The notes below the pieces were generated by a model that was given only the letters and a program-made list of their open reading frames with translations, was not told the origin of the DNA and made no database searches. Below are positions 42,421 through 50,766 of a DNA stretch of 64,000 nucleotides, in pieces. Numbering within the stretch: the first letter of the stretch is position 1; the number at the start of each line of letters is the position of its first letter. The stretch is taken from positions 62,001 to 126,000 of the forward strand of contig NZ_RHOA01000001.1 of the NCBI RefSeq assembly GCF_003946545.1. The letters run 5' to 3'. Position numbers and translations under genes: made by a program. The stretch is from Levilactobacillus tangyuanensis (lineage in GTDB: Bacteria; Bacillota; Bacilli; Lactobacillales; Lactobacillaceae).

Positions 42421-42882
42421 CTAATTGTTTTCGTTGAAGTATCGTTGAACGGCGGCCAACATGTCGGTCGTTTGTTGGTTCAACAGCGGTGGTAGGTCAT
42501 CCAGTGGGAAGTATTTCAGATCCAGTGTCTCATCGGTGGACGATTCTAAGGTGTGGCCGCCAATGGGTTTAACCAGGTACAGTCGAGAAATCACTTGGGT
42601 GACGTCGCCGTTGGGATACTCAGTGAAGCCTTGGTCAAAGATACCGAGTGGCTTCACGATTTCGACATCTAGGCCAGCGTCTTCCTTATATTCACGAATC
42701 ATGGCGGCATCAAAAGTCTCGCCATATTCGAGGTAACCCCCAGGGAGGCTCCAGTTATGGGTATCCGTTCGAAGGTTCAGTAGGACCTCGTGTTGATCGT
42801 TAGCAACAATTCCCGCCGCAGCGTTAAGAATTAAGGGCTTGTGGCCAACGAGCGCACGAATTTCTTTAATGTAATTTGCCAT
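42421..42882 (-). CDS. NUDIX hydrolase
   Basis: 153 residues. The Nudix box reads GGYLEYGETFDAAMIREYKEDAG: the final Glu of the REUXEE pattern is Asp, a tolerated change. Upstream, AAAGIVANDQHEVLLNLR and NWSLPGG are typical strands. It hydrolyses a nucleoside diphosphate linked to some group, substrate unknown, possibly damaged nucleotides or sugar nucleotides. ATG 42882 follows AAGCAGG. The 3' region contains R copy 5 and a terminator. Monocistronic. Confidence 0.85.
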   Translation of the reverse strand: MANYIKEIRALVGHKPLILNAAAGIVANDQHEVLLNLRTDTHNWSLPGGYLEYGETFDAAMIREYKEDAGLDVEIVKPLGIFDQGFTEYPNGDVTQVISRLYLVKPIGGHTLESSTDETLDLKYFPLDDLPPLLNQQTTDMLAAVQRYFNENN

Positions 42883-43207
42883 GATTAGCAGACCTGCTTT
42901 CTGACTGAATTTCTTCTAGTATAGCGCACTCTGAGTATGAATTGTCCTTATTAAAGGCGTTCCTACAGTCACAATAAGTGGTAGAACTGAATGGGTGACC
43001 TGATTGATTCCCCTCATCGTTGTTCAGATGAATGATTACCTGCTCGGGTGAGTTAGGTTGGGTAACAAATGGAGGGGCCTCATCACTTATCCTAATAGGT
43101 ATCGGGTTATGATGGACACGATAACAGGTTAGGCTAACTGACTTGTTAACGAGCCTGAACGTTGGAGGAGGATAAAAAGGGTAACTCTTTCGGAAAGTCC
43201 GTGGATG

Positions 43208-43253
43208 TTGGCGGGCATGACAATTACTTATACTATATATGTAAGCGGTTACG
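43208..43253 (+). promoter_or_regulatory. Promoter with cre site for the GH65 operon
   Basis: TTGGCG (43208-43213) with TACTAT at a 17-base spacing. Immediately downstream is TGTAAGCGGTTACG (43240-43253), a cre box with one mismatch. CcpA bound there would block transcription. The remaining 42883-43207 shows no gene. Confidence 0.65.
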
Positions 43254-43295
43254 TAATGAGCGGATAATAGTCAGAATTTGGGGGAGGTTTTTGTT

Positions 43296-44714
43296 ATGAA
43301 CAAGTTACAAGTATGGAAACAAAGATTCTTCTATGGGGCGACCGACATGGCCGGTAACTTAATTTGGCAAATTGTGGGTCTGTATCTGTTGTTCTATTAC
43401 ACGACGGTCATGGGCATCTCCCCGGCCTTCGTGGGGACGCTGTTCCTGGTGGTTCGGTTCATCGATGCCTTTGACGGGGTGGTTTACGGGTTCTTAATCG
43501 ACCACACCCATTCGAAATTTGGGAAGTCACGGCCATACTTTATTTGGTTCGGGATTCCCCTTGGGATTTTAACCATGCTACTGTTCTTTAATCCCGCCTT
43601 TGGTGGCAATAAGACGGTTCAATTGGTATGGGTCGCCATTATTTACACACTATTTAGCTTAGTCTATTCTGGGGCTAATACCCCAATCACGGCCATTCTA
43701 CCAAGTCTGACCTCTGACCCTGACGAACGGACCAACCTCGCCAGTGCCCGGATGGTCATGACGAACATTGGGACGGCGGTTATCGGGGCCATCTCCTTGC
43801 CAATGGTGGCGTTCCTAGGTGGTAAGAATGCCGAACGTGGCTGGTCAATTTGGGGCATGATCATTGGGGTTGCGATCATCGTGCTCTTCTTCGGCGCCTT
43901 CATGAACCTTCACGAAACCAATTCCGTTGCCGCCGATGCAGCGGCAGACGACGATGCCAATATCAAGGGCCATTTGTCCGTGAAGGAATCGTTGAAGGGG
44001 GCCGTTAAGAATAAACCATGGGTCATCTTGAGTGTCAGCTTTATCCTGTTACAAACGTTCTGGGTTATTCGGATGCAAACGGCCGTCTACTACCTGACCT
44101 ATGTTTACCGGCGGACGGACATGATTGGCCTGTTCAATGGCCTGGTGATCGTTGCCGTCATCGGGAACTTATCCGTGCCATTCCTGAGCAAGATTATGAA
44201 GCATCGTAACGTGATGGAATTGGCCATGATTACGTTTGCGATTGGTGAAGCCATCATGCCTGTAGGGATGATGACCAAGAACCTGGTCTTTCTCTTCGCC
44301 GGTAACATTATCGCCACGATTGCCATGGGGGCGGCCTTCTCGATTGCCTTCGTCATGATTGCCGACACGGTAGAATACGCCCGGACTGAAATGCATATCG
44401 ACGAACCCGGAATCTTATCCTCAGTACCAATGGTTGGGGCTAAGCTTGGCATGGGCTTTGGGGGTGCGTTGTCCGGCTGGATTCTTTCCTGGGGTGGTTT
44501 CAAAGCCGCAGCCAAGATTCAAGCGCCGAAGGCCGTTACCGCCATTAGTACCAGCTTTATCTGGTTACCAATTATCTTGGCATTAGCGATTGTAGTCATC
44601 CTGCACTTCTACAAGTTGGATGAAGATGCGGTTGCCGCGGACAAGGCGGCCCAAGCGCCGGAAAAAGTGGCTGCTGTGGCAGCGGACGATGACAAGACAG
44701 TGAAAGCTGATTAG
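43296..44714 (+). CDS. GPH-family glycoside:cation symporter
   Basis: 472 residues from ATG 43296 (GGGGAGG upstream). Twelve helices with the GPH (glycoside-pentoside-hexuronide) marks: FFYGATDMAGNLIWQ in helix 1, FDGVVYGFLIDHTHSKFGKSRPY in the loop after helix 2, ANTPITAILPSLTSDPDERTNLASAR. It carries a C-terminal acidic/Ala-rich tail. It is the first gene of an operon with an esterase and a GH65 phosphorylase, so it should import a disaccharide. Sodium or proton coupling is not clear. Confidence 0.88.
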   Translation: MNKLQVWKQRFFYGATDMAGNLIWQIVGLYLLFYYTTVMGISPAFVGTLFLVVRFIDAFDGVVYGFLIDHTHSKFGKSRPYFIWFGIPLGILTMLLFFNPAFGGNKTVQLVWVAIIYTLFSLVYSGANTPITAILPSLTSDPDERTNLASARMVMTNIGTAVIGAISLPMVAFLGGKNAERGWSIWGMIIGVAIIVLFFGAFMNLHETNSVAADAAADDDANIKGHLSVKESLKGAVKNKPWVILSVSFILLQTFWVIRMQTAVYYLTYVYRRTDMIGLFNGLVIVAVIGNLSVPFLSKIMKHRNVMELAMITFAIGEAIMPVGMMTKNLVFLFAGNIIATIAMGAAFSIAFVMIADTVEYARTEMHIDEPGILSSVPMVGAKLGMGFGGALSGWILSWGGFKAAAKIQAPKAVTAISTSFIWLPIILALAIVVILHFYKLDEDAVAADKAAQAPEKVAAVAADDDKTVKAD

Positions 44715-44825
44715 CGTCAGCCGACCACAACTTTGGGGAGTAACAATGTGAGTTGCTGGTCGAACGGCGTTAGTGGCTTGAACCGCTAATGTCGCTAACA
44801 AATACTAAAGAGAGGGGTAATTGAC

Positions 44826-45878
44826 ATGTTGAATGACACGACAACCAAGCAATCTTTGGGGTATGCCGATGAGTTGAAACGGTTGCAACACATGCCAGTC
44901 ACGACTAAGGTAGATGGCATCAAACAATGGATTAAGGACCGCGATCCAGAGCATACCTTTGAACCATTAGTTTGGGATACGGTGGCCGAAATTGAAGAAG
45001 ATCCCCAATTACCAACGGATCTTTTCAGTCTGCGGCAAGGAACCGAAACGGCGGGGCAAAAGGATTTGACGTCCACGCCGATGAAAATTGAAATGCAACA
45101 AATTGTGGCGATGAATCGCCGGGTACGGGTGATTCGGATTGCCCGGATGGACCATTTGACGGCGGAAAAGGCCCTCATCTACTTTCACGGTGGCGCCTAT
45201 TATGGTGGCACGCCGGAAGATGTCCTGTTGGCCCTGAAGTTTGTGGCGGAACAAGCCAATTGTGTGGTCTACAACGTGGATTACGCCTTGGCCCCGGAAC
45301 AACCCTATCCAGCGGGAATTCTGGATGGGCTCGCCGTCGTTGCCGCGATGGCGCCCAACTATCACCACCTATCCTTGGGTGGCGACTCTGCCGGGGGATC
45401 GATTGCCTTGGCCGTCAGCCAACTCTGCAAGTCGATGGGGATTTGCACGATCGATAGCCACCTGCTGTTCTACCCAACGTTGATTCAGGGCTCCGATCTC
45501 GAGGGGCCACTGTGGGATGACAGTCGGATTGACGTGATTCCCAGTCAACGAGATGCGCTGCATCGTAGCTACCAACTTTTTGAACAACTGGATACGATTA
45601 TGAGTGGGTATTACGTGGCCGATCAACCGTTCGACCTGACCTCACCGCTACTATCGCCATTGTTAGCAGACCCACGGGTATTTAAGAATGTGACGGTACT
45701 GGTCGGCGAATACGACCCGTTCCGACTCCAAGACGAAGCCTTTATTCAACAAATCGGGCGGGCAACGGGAACCGGTAACTATATTCGCTATGGCGGGATC
45801 AGTCATGCCTTCCTGAACTTCACCGGGAACGTTCCGGCGGTGGAAGATGCCCTGGCAATGGGGGCACGATTGATTTAA
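44826..45878 (+). CDS. Alpha/beta hydrolase of the HSL-type (acetyl)esterase group
   Basis: 350 residues. The oxyanion motif HGGAYYGG, nucleophile elbow GGDSAGG and the late acid and His (GEYDPF, GGISHAF) mark the hormone-sensitive-lipase family. Small acyl esters are usual substrates. It lies between a glycoside symporter and a GH65 phosphorylase, so removal of acetyl groups from an imported sugar is plausible but inferred. ATG 44826 follows AGAGAGGGG. The gap to the phosphorylase is 28 bases. Confidence 0.83.
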   Translation: MLNDTTTKQSLGYADELKRLQHMPVTTKVDGIKQWIKDRDPEHTFEPLVWDTVAEIEEDPQLPTDLFSLRQGTETAGQKDLTSTPMKIEMQQIVAMNRRVRVIRIARMDHLTAEKALIYFHGGAYYGGTPEDVLLALKFVAEQANCVVYNVDYALAPEQPYPAGILDGLAVVAAMAPNYHHLSLGGDSAGGSIALAVSQLCKSMGICTIDSHLLFYPTLIQGSDLEGPLWDDSRIDVIPSQRDALHRSYQLFEQLDTIMSGYYVADQPFDLTSPLLSPLLADPRVFKNVTVLVGEYDPFRLQDEAFIQQIGRATGTGNYIRYGGISHAFLNFTGNVPAVEDALAMGARLI

Positions 45879-45906
45879 AATAGCAGCGAACTATGGGGGG
45901 ATTAAT

Positions 45907-48111
45907 GTGACTATCAAGAATTATCATTTAACATTACGGGACGTGGCGAGTCATGACGCCGAGTACCTGGAAACCGTTTTTTCCCTAGCCAATGGGCATT
46001 TTGGGGTGCGGGCCAATGACCCCATCACCGGTAATCCCATCACCGGCACGCTAATCAACGGTTTCTATGAAACTTCCCCCATCACATACGGTGAAGCGGG
46101 GATTGGCTACGCGCAGCATCATCAGACCATTTTGAATCTGCCCGATCTGCGGCATCTGACCATTTTAACGGAACACGGCCACCGGTTCACCAAGAGCCGG
46201 CGGACAACGGCCAACCTGGATTTGACTTCGGGACTCTTAACCGAAAAGTATTCCTTGGAGACCATGCAGGGCGAGAGCATTTACCTTGGCGTCCAGTCCG
46301 TGATTGGCCAGGGCCAGCGGAACTTTTGGGCCGTCAGCTACACGATTACACCTGGGAATTATCATGGTCTACTCGTTGTCAGTAAGTCGATTGCCGTGCC
46401 GGCCGAGGCCGAGGAATTAAAATCGGTCGACCCACGGAAGTCGCGGATCGCCGGGCTACCCGAGTGTGAGAGTGATTTTATCACTCAGGATCTCCAGCGT
46501 TATCATGTGAAGACGCGGCGGACACAGGAGTCCGTGACCATGTACCTCGGCAGTCTGACGCCAAATTGCAGTCTGCTGCGCCAGTCGGTCGATCTCGGCG
46601 ATGGCCGGCCGCACGTGCTCGAATACGAAGTGTACGTTGGGGATGTCGGTGAACAGAATACGATTGATCCCGCCGCCACGTTCCTGGTTAACTCATGGGT
46701 GGCCTTACAAAAGGACAGTCGGGACTTCTGGGATGATGTTTGGGAACGTAGTGAGGTGACCGTTTCCGGCAATGACGAGCTGAATCTGGCCATTCACTAC
46801 AACGTCTTTCAACTGAACCAGGCGGCCGGTCGAGATGGCCGAACCAACATCGCGGCTAAGGGACTGAGTGGCTCCGGCTACGAGGGCCATTACTTCTGGG
46901 ACACGGAAATGTATATGTTACCGTACTTCATTTACACTAACCAACCGATGGCTCGCCAACTCCTGTTTTATCGGTACCAAACCCTGCCACAGGCGCGGAT
47001 GCGGGCCCGGGCGTTGGGAATCGACAATGGGGCGCTGTTTGCCTGGCGGACGATCAATGGTGAAGAAGCCTCGCCATACTTCCCAGCCGGGACGGCCCAG
47101 TACCATATCGATGCCGACATCGCCTACGCGGTGGGCCGGTATTTCGAGATTACCCGTGACCTGGACTTTATCATTCAGTGTGGGTTTGAAATGGTGCTGG
47201 AAACGGCCCGTTTCTGGGAAAACTTCGGGTCTTGGAATCAGGTGGACACGGCCTCGCGGTTCGAATTCCACACCGTGACCGGACCCGATGAATACACGGC
47301 GCTGGTCAACAACAATTACTACACGAACCGCTTGGCTAAGCATAACTTTAACCTGGTGGTTAGCCTGGCCCATGAAATTCTAGCCGATGATCCCGATGGT
47401 CTGGAACCGTTTGGCCTCACCGAGGCCGATCTGGATGTCTTTAGCAATCTGGCCGATCACGTTTACCTGCCATACAGTCGGGAACTCCGGATCAACGAGC
47501 AGGATGATAGCTTCCTGAGCAAGCCGCGTTGGCCACTATCCAAGTCAACGCCGGAGAACTTTCCGCTCTTGCTGCACTACCATCCATTGACCATTTATCG
47601 CTACCAGGTTTCCAAGCAGGCCGATACCTTATTGGCAGACTACCTGTTTCCGGAGGATCTGAGTCTCGACCAATTGAAACGAGAGTATCGCTATTATGAA
47701 GGGGTGACCACCCATGATTCTTCCCTGTCGCGGTCGATCTTTAGCATTTTAGCGGCACGGATGGACGATCCGGAAAAGGCCTACCGTTACTTCATGGATA
47801 CGGCGCGGATGGATCTAGTCAACCTGCAAAAGAACACGGCCGATGGGCTCCATTTGGCGAATCTTGGGGGCAGTTGGCTGGCCTTAGTGGCGGGCTTCTC
47901 CGGCTTCTATGTTCAGGACGAAGTGGTCCACTTCAATAATCATCTGCCACAGGAAATTTCCGAACTGACGTATCGGATGAAGATTGCCGAAAGTGTCTTG
48001 GAAATCTCACTGACGACGACGACCACCAATGTTACCGTCATTAGCGGGCCGATCCCAACGTATGGGGTTAGCGTTAACGGCGAGATGATTTCATTGGAAA
48101 AGGTCAGCTAA
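45907..48111 (+). CDS. Glycoside hydrolase family 65 disaccharide phosphorylase
   Basis: 734 residues from a GTG with GGGGG upstream. Three-domain GH65 architecture: N-terminal beta-sandwich, linker helices, (alpha/alpha)6 barrel and a small C-terminal cap. The catalytic Glu462 is in TGPDEY, and the phosphate-binding Ser pair is in THDSSLS. The substrate loop reads GRTNIAAKGLSGSGYEGHYFWDTE. GH65 enzymes cleave maltose, kojibiose, nigerose or trehalose with phosphate to glucose-1-phosphate. Which disaccharide is not decidable by eye. No beta-phosphoglucomutase is adjacent. Confidence 0.9.
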   Translation: MTIKNYHLTLRDVASHDAEYLETVFSLANGHFGVRANDPITGNPITGTLINGFYETSPITYGEAGIGYAQHHQTILNLPDLRHLTILTEHGHRFTKSRRTTANLDLTSGLLTEKYSLETMQGESIYLGVQSVIGQGQRNFWAVSYTITPGNYHGLLVVSKSIAVPAEAEELKSVDPRKSRIAGLPECESDFITQDLQRYHVKTRRTQESVTMYLGSLTPNCSLLRQSVDLGDGRPHVLEYEVYVGDVGEQNTIDPAATFLVNSWVALQKDSRDFWDDVWERSEVTVSGNDELNLAIHYNVFQLNQAAGRDGRTNIAAKGLSGSGYEGHYFWDTEMYMLPYFIYTNQPMARQLLFYRYQTLPQARMRARALGIDNGALFAWRTINGEEASPYFPAGTAQYHIDADIAYAVGRYFEITRDLDFIIQCGFEMVLETARFWENFGSWNQVDTASRFEFHTVTGPDEYTALVNNNYYTNRLAKHNFNLVVSLAHEILADDPDGLEPFGLTEADLDVFSNLADHVYLPYSRELRINEQDDSFLSKPRWPLSKSTPENFPLLLHYHPLTIYRYQVSKQADTLLADYLFPEDLSLDQLKREYRYYEGVTTHDSSLSRSIFSILAARMDDPEKAYRYFMDTARMDLVNLQKNTADGLHLANLGGSWLALVAGFSGFYVQDEVVHFNNHLPQEISELTYRMKIAESVLEISLTTTTTNVTVISGPIPTYGVSVNGEMISLEKVS

Positions 48112-48348
48112 GGGCTTTTGATGAACGGCTTGAAAAAGATTGGTCTATATGATAGATTGAACGTGTAGTTGGAATAAAACCAGTCATATTAAAGCCACCA
48201 TGTGAGTGGCCATGTGACATTGGTATAGCTATGCGAGCGTCCCCCATTTGGAGGAGTTACGACAACTGATGGCGACCGGGGATGCCGCTAAATCGCCGTC
48301 CGAGTTAACGATGTGAATCAAGGGTTCAAAGTTAACTGAATTTTGAGT

Positions 48349-48393
48349 AAGGGAATCATCGTCGATCATGCGTGACGATGGTTCCCTTTTTGT
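48349..48393 (+). terminator. Terminator of the GH65 operon
   Basis: AAGGGAATCATCGTC...GACGATGGTTCCCTT followed by TTT. Bases 48112-48348 show no gene. Confidence 0.82.
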
Positions 48394-48399
48394 TTGGAC

Positions 48400-48714
48400 C
48401 TAGCCGACCAGCTTAAGTCCGATGGTGGCGCCTAAGATGACGACAACCCAGACCAGCTTGCGCCAACTGCGCGATTCGTTGAAGAACAACATGCCGGTTA
48501 TGACACCACCGGCGGCTCCGATACCGGTCCAGATGGCATAAGCGGTTCCCATGGGGAGCGTTCGTAAGGCCAGTTCTAGGCCGCCGAAGCTGAGCCCAAA
48601 GGCACCAATCATCATTGCCCATGGCCACCAACGATGCCGATGAAGAGCCAGGTTCATGAAGGTCACGCCGAGCATTTCGCTTAGTCCAGCGAGAATTAAC
48701 CAAATCCAGGCCAT
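48400..48714 (-). CDS. SMR exporter subunit, probable guanidinium exporter (YkkD-like)
   Basis: 104 residues, four helices, with Glu in helix 1 (LSEMLGVTFMNLAL) and GTAYAIWTGIGAAGG in helix 3. It pairs with the SMR gene just upstream: ribosome site AAGGAG inside the end of that gene, three-base separation. A guanidine-I riboswitch lies upstream. Paired SMR genes under that switch work as heterodimers exporting guanidinium. Which is C and which is D of the YkkCD pair is a guess. Confidence 0.82.
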   Translation of the reverse strand: MAWIWLILAGLSEMLGVTFMNLALHRHRWWPWAMMIGAFGLSFGGLELALRTLPMGTAYAIWTGIGAAGGVITGMLFFNESRSWRKLVWVVVILGATIGLKLVG

Positions 48715-48716
48715 GA

Positions 48717-49040
48717 TTAGTCAGCTCCTTTCGTTGTGAGTTGAAGCCCCACGATACCGACGACGAGTAGGCAGATTAAGCCAATTTTGATCAGGTTGAC
48801 CGGCTCGTTGAAGACTAGTATCCCAACGGTTGTGGTCCCGAGGGTTCCCAGGCCGACAAAGACGGCGTAGGCGGTCCCGGTGGGGATGACCCGGCCGGCC
48901 CGTATCAGAAAGTAAAAGCTTAAGTAGACCGCGATGGCCGTGACCATCCAGGCGAGAAGGGAGTCAGCGTGTTTGAAGCCGACCACCCAAGTGACCTCGA
49001 AAATGGCGCCTAACAAGACGTTTAACCAATGTTTGAACAT
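48717..49040 (-). CDS. SMR exporter subunit, probable guanidinium exporter (YkkC-like)
   Basis: 107 residues, four helices, with the first-helix Glu (GAIFEVTWVVGFKHA) and GTAYAVFVGLGTLGTT. First gene after the guanidine-I riboswitch, ATG 49040 with AAGGAGG upstream. Together with the next SMR gene it forms the two-gene exporter often found under this switch. Folded repeat R copy 2 and the riboswitch fill the space between promoter and gene. Confidence 0.83.
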   Translation of the reverse strand: MFKHWLNVLLGAIFEVTWVVGFKHADSLLAWMVTAIAVYLSFYFLIRAGRVIPTGTAYAVFVGLGTLGTTTVGILVFNEPVNLIKIGLICLLVVGIVGLQLTTKGAD

Positions 49041-49101
49041 TTTGTTTCCTCCTTACGTGGTTATCTTCTAGTTCTAAAAACAAGTTAGGCTAAGCTGGCT
49101 C

Positions 49102-49242
49102 GCCGGCAGTTGGCCTTTAAGGGCTGGAACGCCGTGAACACGACCTAGAGCCAAAGGGCGGTCTCTAGTGTCGGTTCCCCCTAAGCCGTGGAAAACACTT
49201 AACTAAGGGGGTCCCACCGCTGAGCCCCGGCCAACTGCCGGC
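49102..49242 (+). repeat. Folded repeat, R copy 2, between riboswitch and exporter genes
   Basis: Perfect 13-14-bp closing stem GCCGGCAGTTGGCC / GGCCAACTGCCGGC with the R core GGGCTGGAACGCCGTGAAC...GAGCCC inside (49121-49227). Hairpin 1 CTAGAG/CTCTAG; hairpin 2 CCCCCTAAG...CTAAGGGGG. It is transcribed antisense to the SMR operon, inside its leader. Confidence 0.8.
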
Positions 49243-49405
49243 TGCTGACTAGTCGTTGAGTACTGGGTTCAAAATCGTAAAGTCAGGCATAAATTGGCGG
49301 TCAGACACTGGTCTGGCAGCAATTTATTTGACGGTTAGTGTTTTGTCCAACTGGCTGCTCTCTTAGCCTATTAGAAGTGTTCATTCAATATTTCTTATCC
49401 TGAAA

Positions 49406-49540
49406 CGCCAAAAAGCCCGGGAAATTCTGTCGTTATCGACAAAATCTCCCGGGCTTTTATCCCTCCGTGGCCACGACATGACGTCGCAGGTTCTCTCTTG
49501 GACCTGACCCTTGCGGCGGAACCCTAGAGAACTTTTTCTT
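49406..49540 (-). ncRNA. Guanidine-I (ykkC class) riboswitch with terminator
   Basis: Minus strand carries the conserved TCTCTAGGGTTCCG, the GGTCAGGTCCAAGAGAGAAC segment and ACGGAGGGATAAAAGCCCGGGAGA in the expected order. A terminator (49408-49457), GCCCGGGAGATTTTGTCG...GACAGAATTTCCCGGGC with T run, uses the last conserved arm. Guanidine binding should prevent it and allow the SMR genes to be read. Confidence 0.9.
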
Positions 49541-49561
49541 CAGTTGGCTTTCAGTCCCAAT

Positions 49562-49590
49562 AGCTTAGCACATTCCAGAATTTCGGGCAA
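49562..49590 (-). promoter_or_regulatory. Promoter of the riboswitch-SMR unit
   Basis: TTGCCC, 17 bases, TAAGCT preceded by TG (extended -10) on the minus strand, about 15 bases before the aptamer. Confidence 0.6.
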
Positions 49591-49620
49591 GGAACGTGAA
49601 AATGAGTCATGAAAATCCGT

Positions 49621-49634
49621 TGTAAGCGTTTACA
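49621..49634. promoter_or_regulatory. Perfect cre site upstream of fructokinase
   Basis: TGTAAGCGTTTACA matches the cre consensus in full. It lies between the divergent SMR and fructokinase promoters. Confidence 0.8.
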
Positions 49635-49782
49635 AAACGCCCCATTTTGGACCAAAAATAGTGAATAAGTGATGAATTTCACGAAAAATGAAATCGATTG
49701 TATTCGGATGACACCTGGATTTTGCGCTGTTTTCTGAAAAAATCAGGGGGTAAAAACCCCTTATTTTGCAGAGAAGCGATGC

Positions 49783-49801
49783 TATACTTTAAACGTTTTC
49801 A
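49783..49801 (+). promoter_or_regulatory. -10 box and second cre-like site of the fructokinase operon
   Basis: TATACT at 49783 overlaps the upstream end of TTTAAACGTTTTCA (49788-49801). On the reverse strand this is TGAAAACGTTTAAA, one mismatch from cre. A short GGGGTAAAAACCCC hairpin with TTATTTT lies at 49746-49767. Confidence 0.6.
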
Positions 49802-49872
49802 AGATGACTGAACCGAGATCGTCAAACAGATGCCGCGGGTCGAACCCCGGCCAACAGATGGAGGTAACGAGT

Positions 49873-50748
49873 ATGCAACTCGGAAGCATTGAAGCTGGTG
49901 GAACAAAATTTGTTTGTGCAGTCGGTAACGAAGATTATCGGGTGCTCGACGAAGAATACATTCCAACCACAACACCAGAGGAAACTCTGAGTAAAACCAT
50001 TGCTTATTTTAAAAAGTTTCCGGACGTGAAGGCCATTGCCATTTCGTCCTTTGGACCCATTGAACTGCGGCGTAATTCGCCAAAGTACGGTTTTATCACC
50101 AATACACCTAAGCCGGGTTGGTCCAATACCGATTTCGTTGGTCGGCTGAAGCAAGACTTAGACGTCCCCATGTTTTGGACAACCGACGTGAATGGCTCGG
50201 CATACGGTGAATACGTGATGTCGACGCTGTTTAACGAAAATGTTGGATCACTGGTCTACTTCACCATTGGGACTGGGGTCGGTGCTGGGGCCATTGTTAA
50301 TGGCAACTTCATTGGCAGCATGGGGCATCCTGAAATGGGACACGTGCGGTTGAAGCGCCACCCAGACGACCTGGACTTCAAGGGCATTTGCCCCTTCCAT
50401 GGGGATTGCCTGGAAGGCCTGGTTAGTGGCCCAACGTTTGATGCCCGGCTGGGTAAGCCCGGCAAGGATGTTCCACTGACGGATCATGTCTGGGACATCA
50501 TGGCGTACTACGTTGCCCAAGCGGCCTTGCAAGAAACCTTGATGTTGCGGCCAGACAAGATTGTCTTTGGCGGTGGCGTGGTTAGCGAAGCCTTCCTCGT
50601 GAAGGTTCGCGCCGAGTTCGCCAAGTTGTTAAATGACTATGTTGAAGTCGGCAACCTGGATGACTACATTGTCATGCCAGCCGTTAAGGATAACGGTTCG
50701 GCAACCGTCGGCGATTTCGCGATGGCCTTGATTGAATATAACAAGTAA
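49873..50748 (+). CDS. scrK: ROK-family fructokinase
   Basis: 291 residues from ATG 49873 with GGAGGT eight bases upstream; 23 earlier codons are unsupported. ATP-binding SIEAGGTKFVCAVG opens the protein. The ROK zinc site is H-x-C-x2-H-x2-C-like (GHVRLKRHP, CPFHGDCLEG) and Asp in TTDVNGSA is the catalytic base. It phosphorylates fructose to fructose-6-phosphate in the cytosol. It leads an operon with mannitol dehydrogenase, so fructose can be either phosphorylated or reduced. Two cre sites precede it. Confidence 0.88.
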   Translation: MQLGSIEAGGTKFVCAVGNEDYRVLDEEYIPTTTPEETLSKTIAYFKKFPDVKAIAISSFGPIELRRNSPKYGFITNTPKPGWSNTDFVGRLKQDLDVPMFWTTDVNGSAYGEYVMSTLFNENVGSLVYFTIGTGVGAGAIVNGNFIGSMGHPEMGHVRLKRHPDDLDFKGICPFHGDCLEGLVSGPTFDARLGKPGKDVPLTDHVWDIMAYYVAQAALQETLMLRPDKIVFGGGVVSEAFLVKVRAEFAKLLNDYVEVGNLDDYIVMPAVKDNGSATVGDFAMALIEYNK

Positions 50749-50766
50749 GAGAGGGAGATTTAATTT

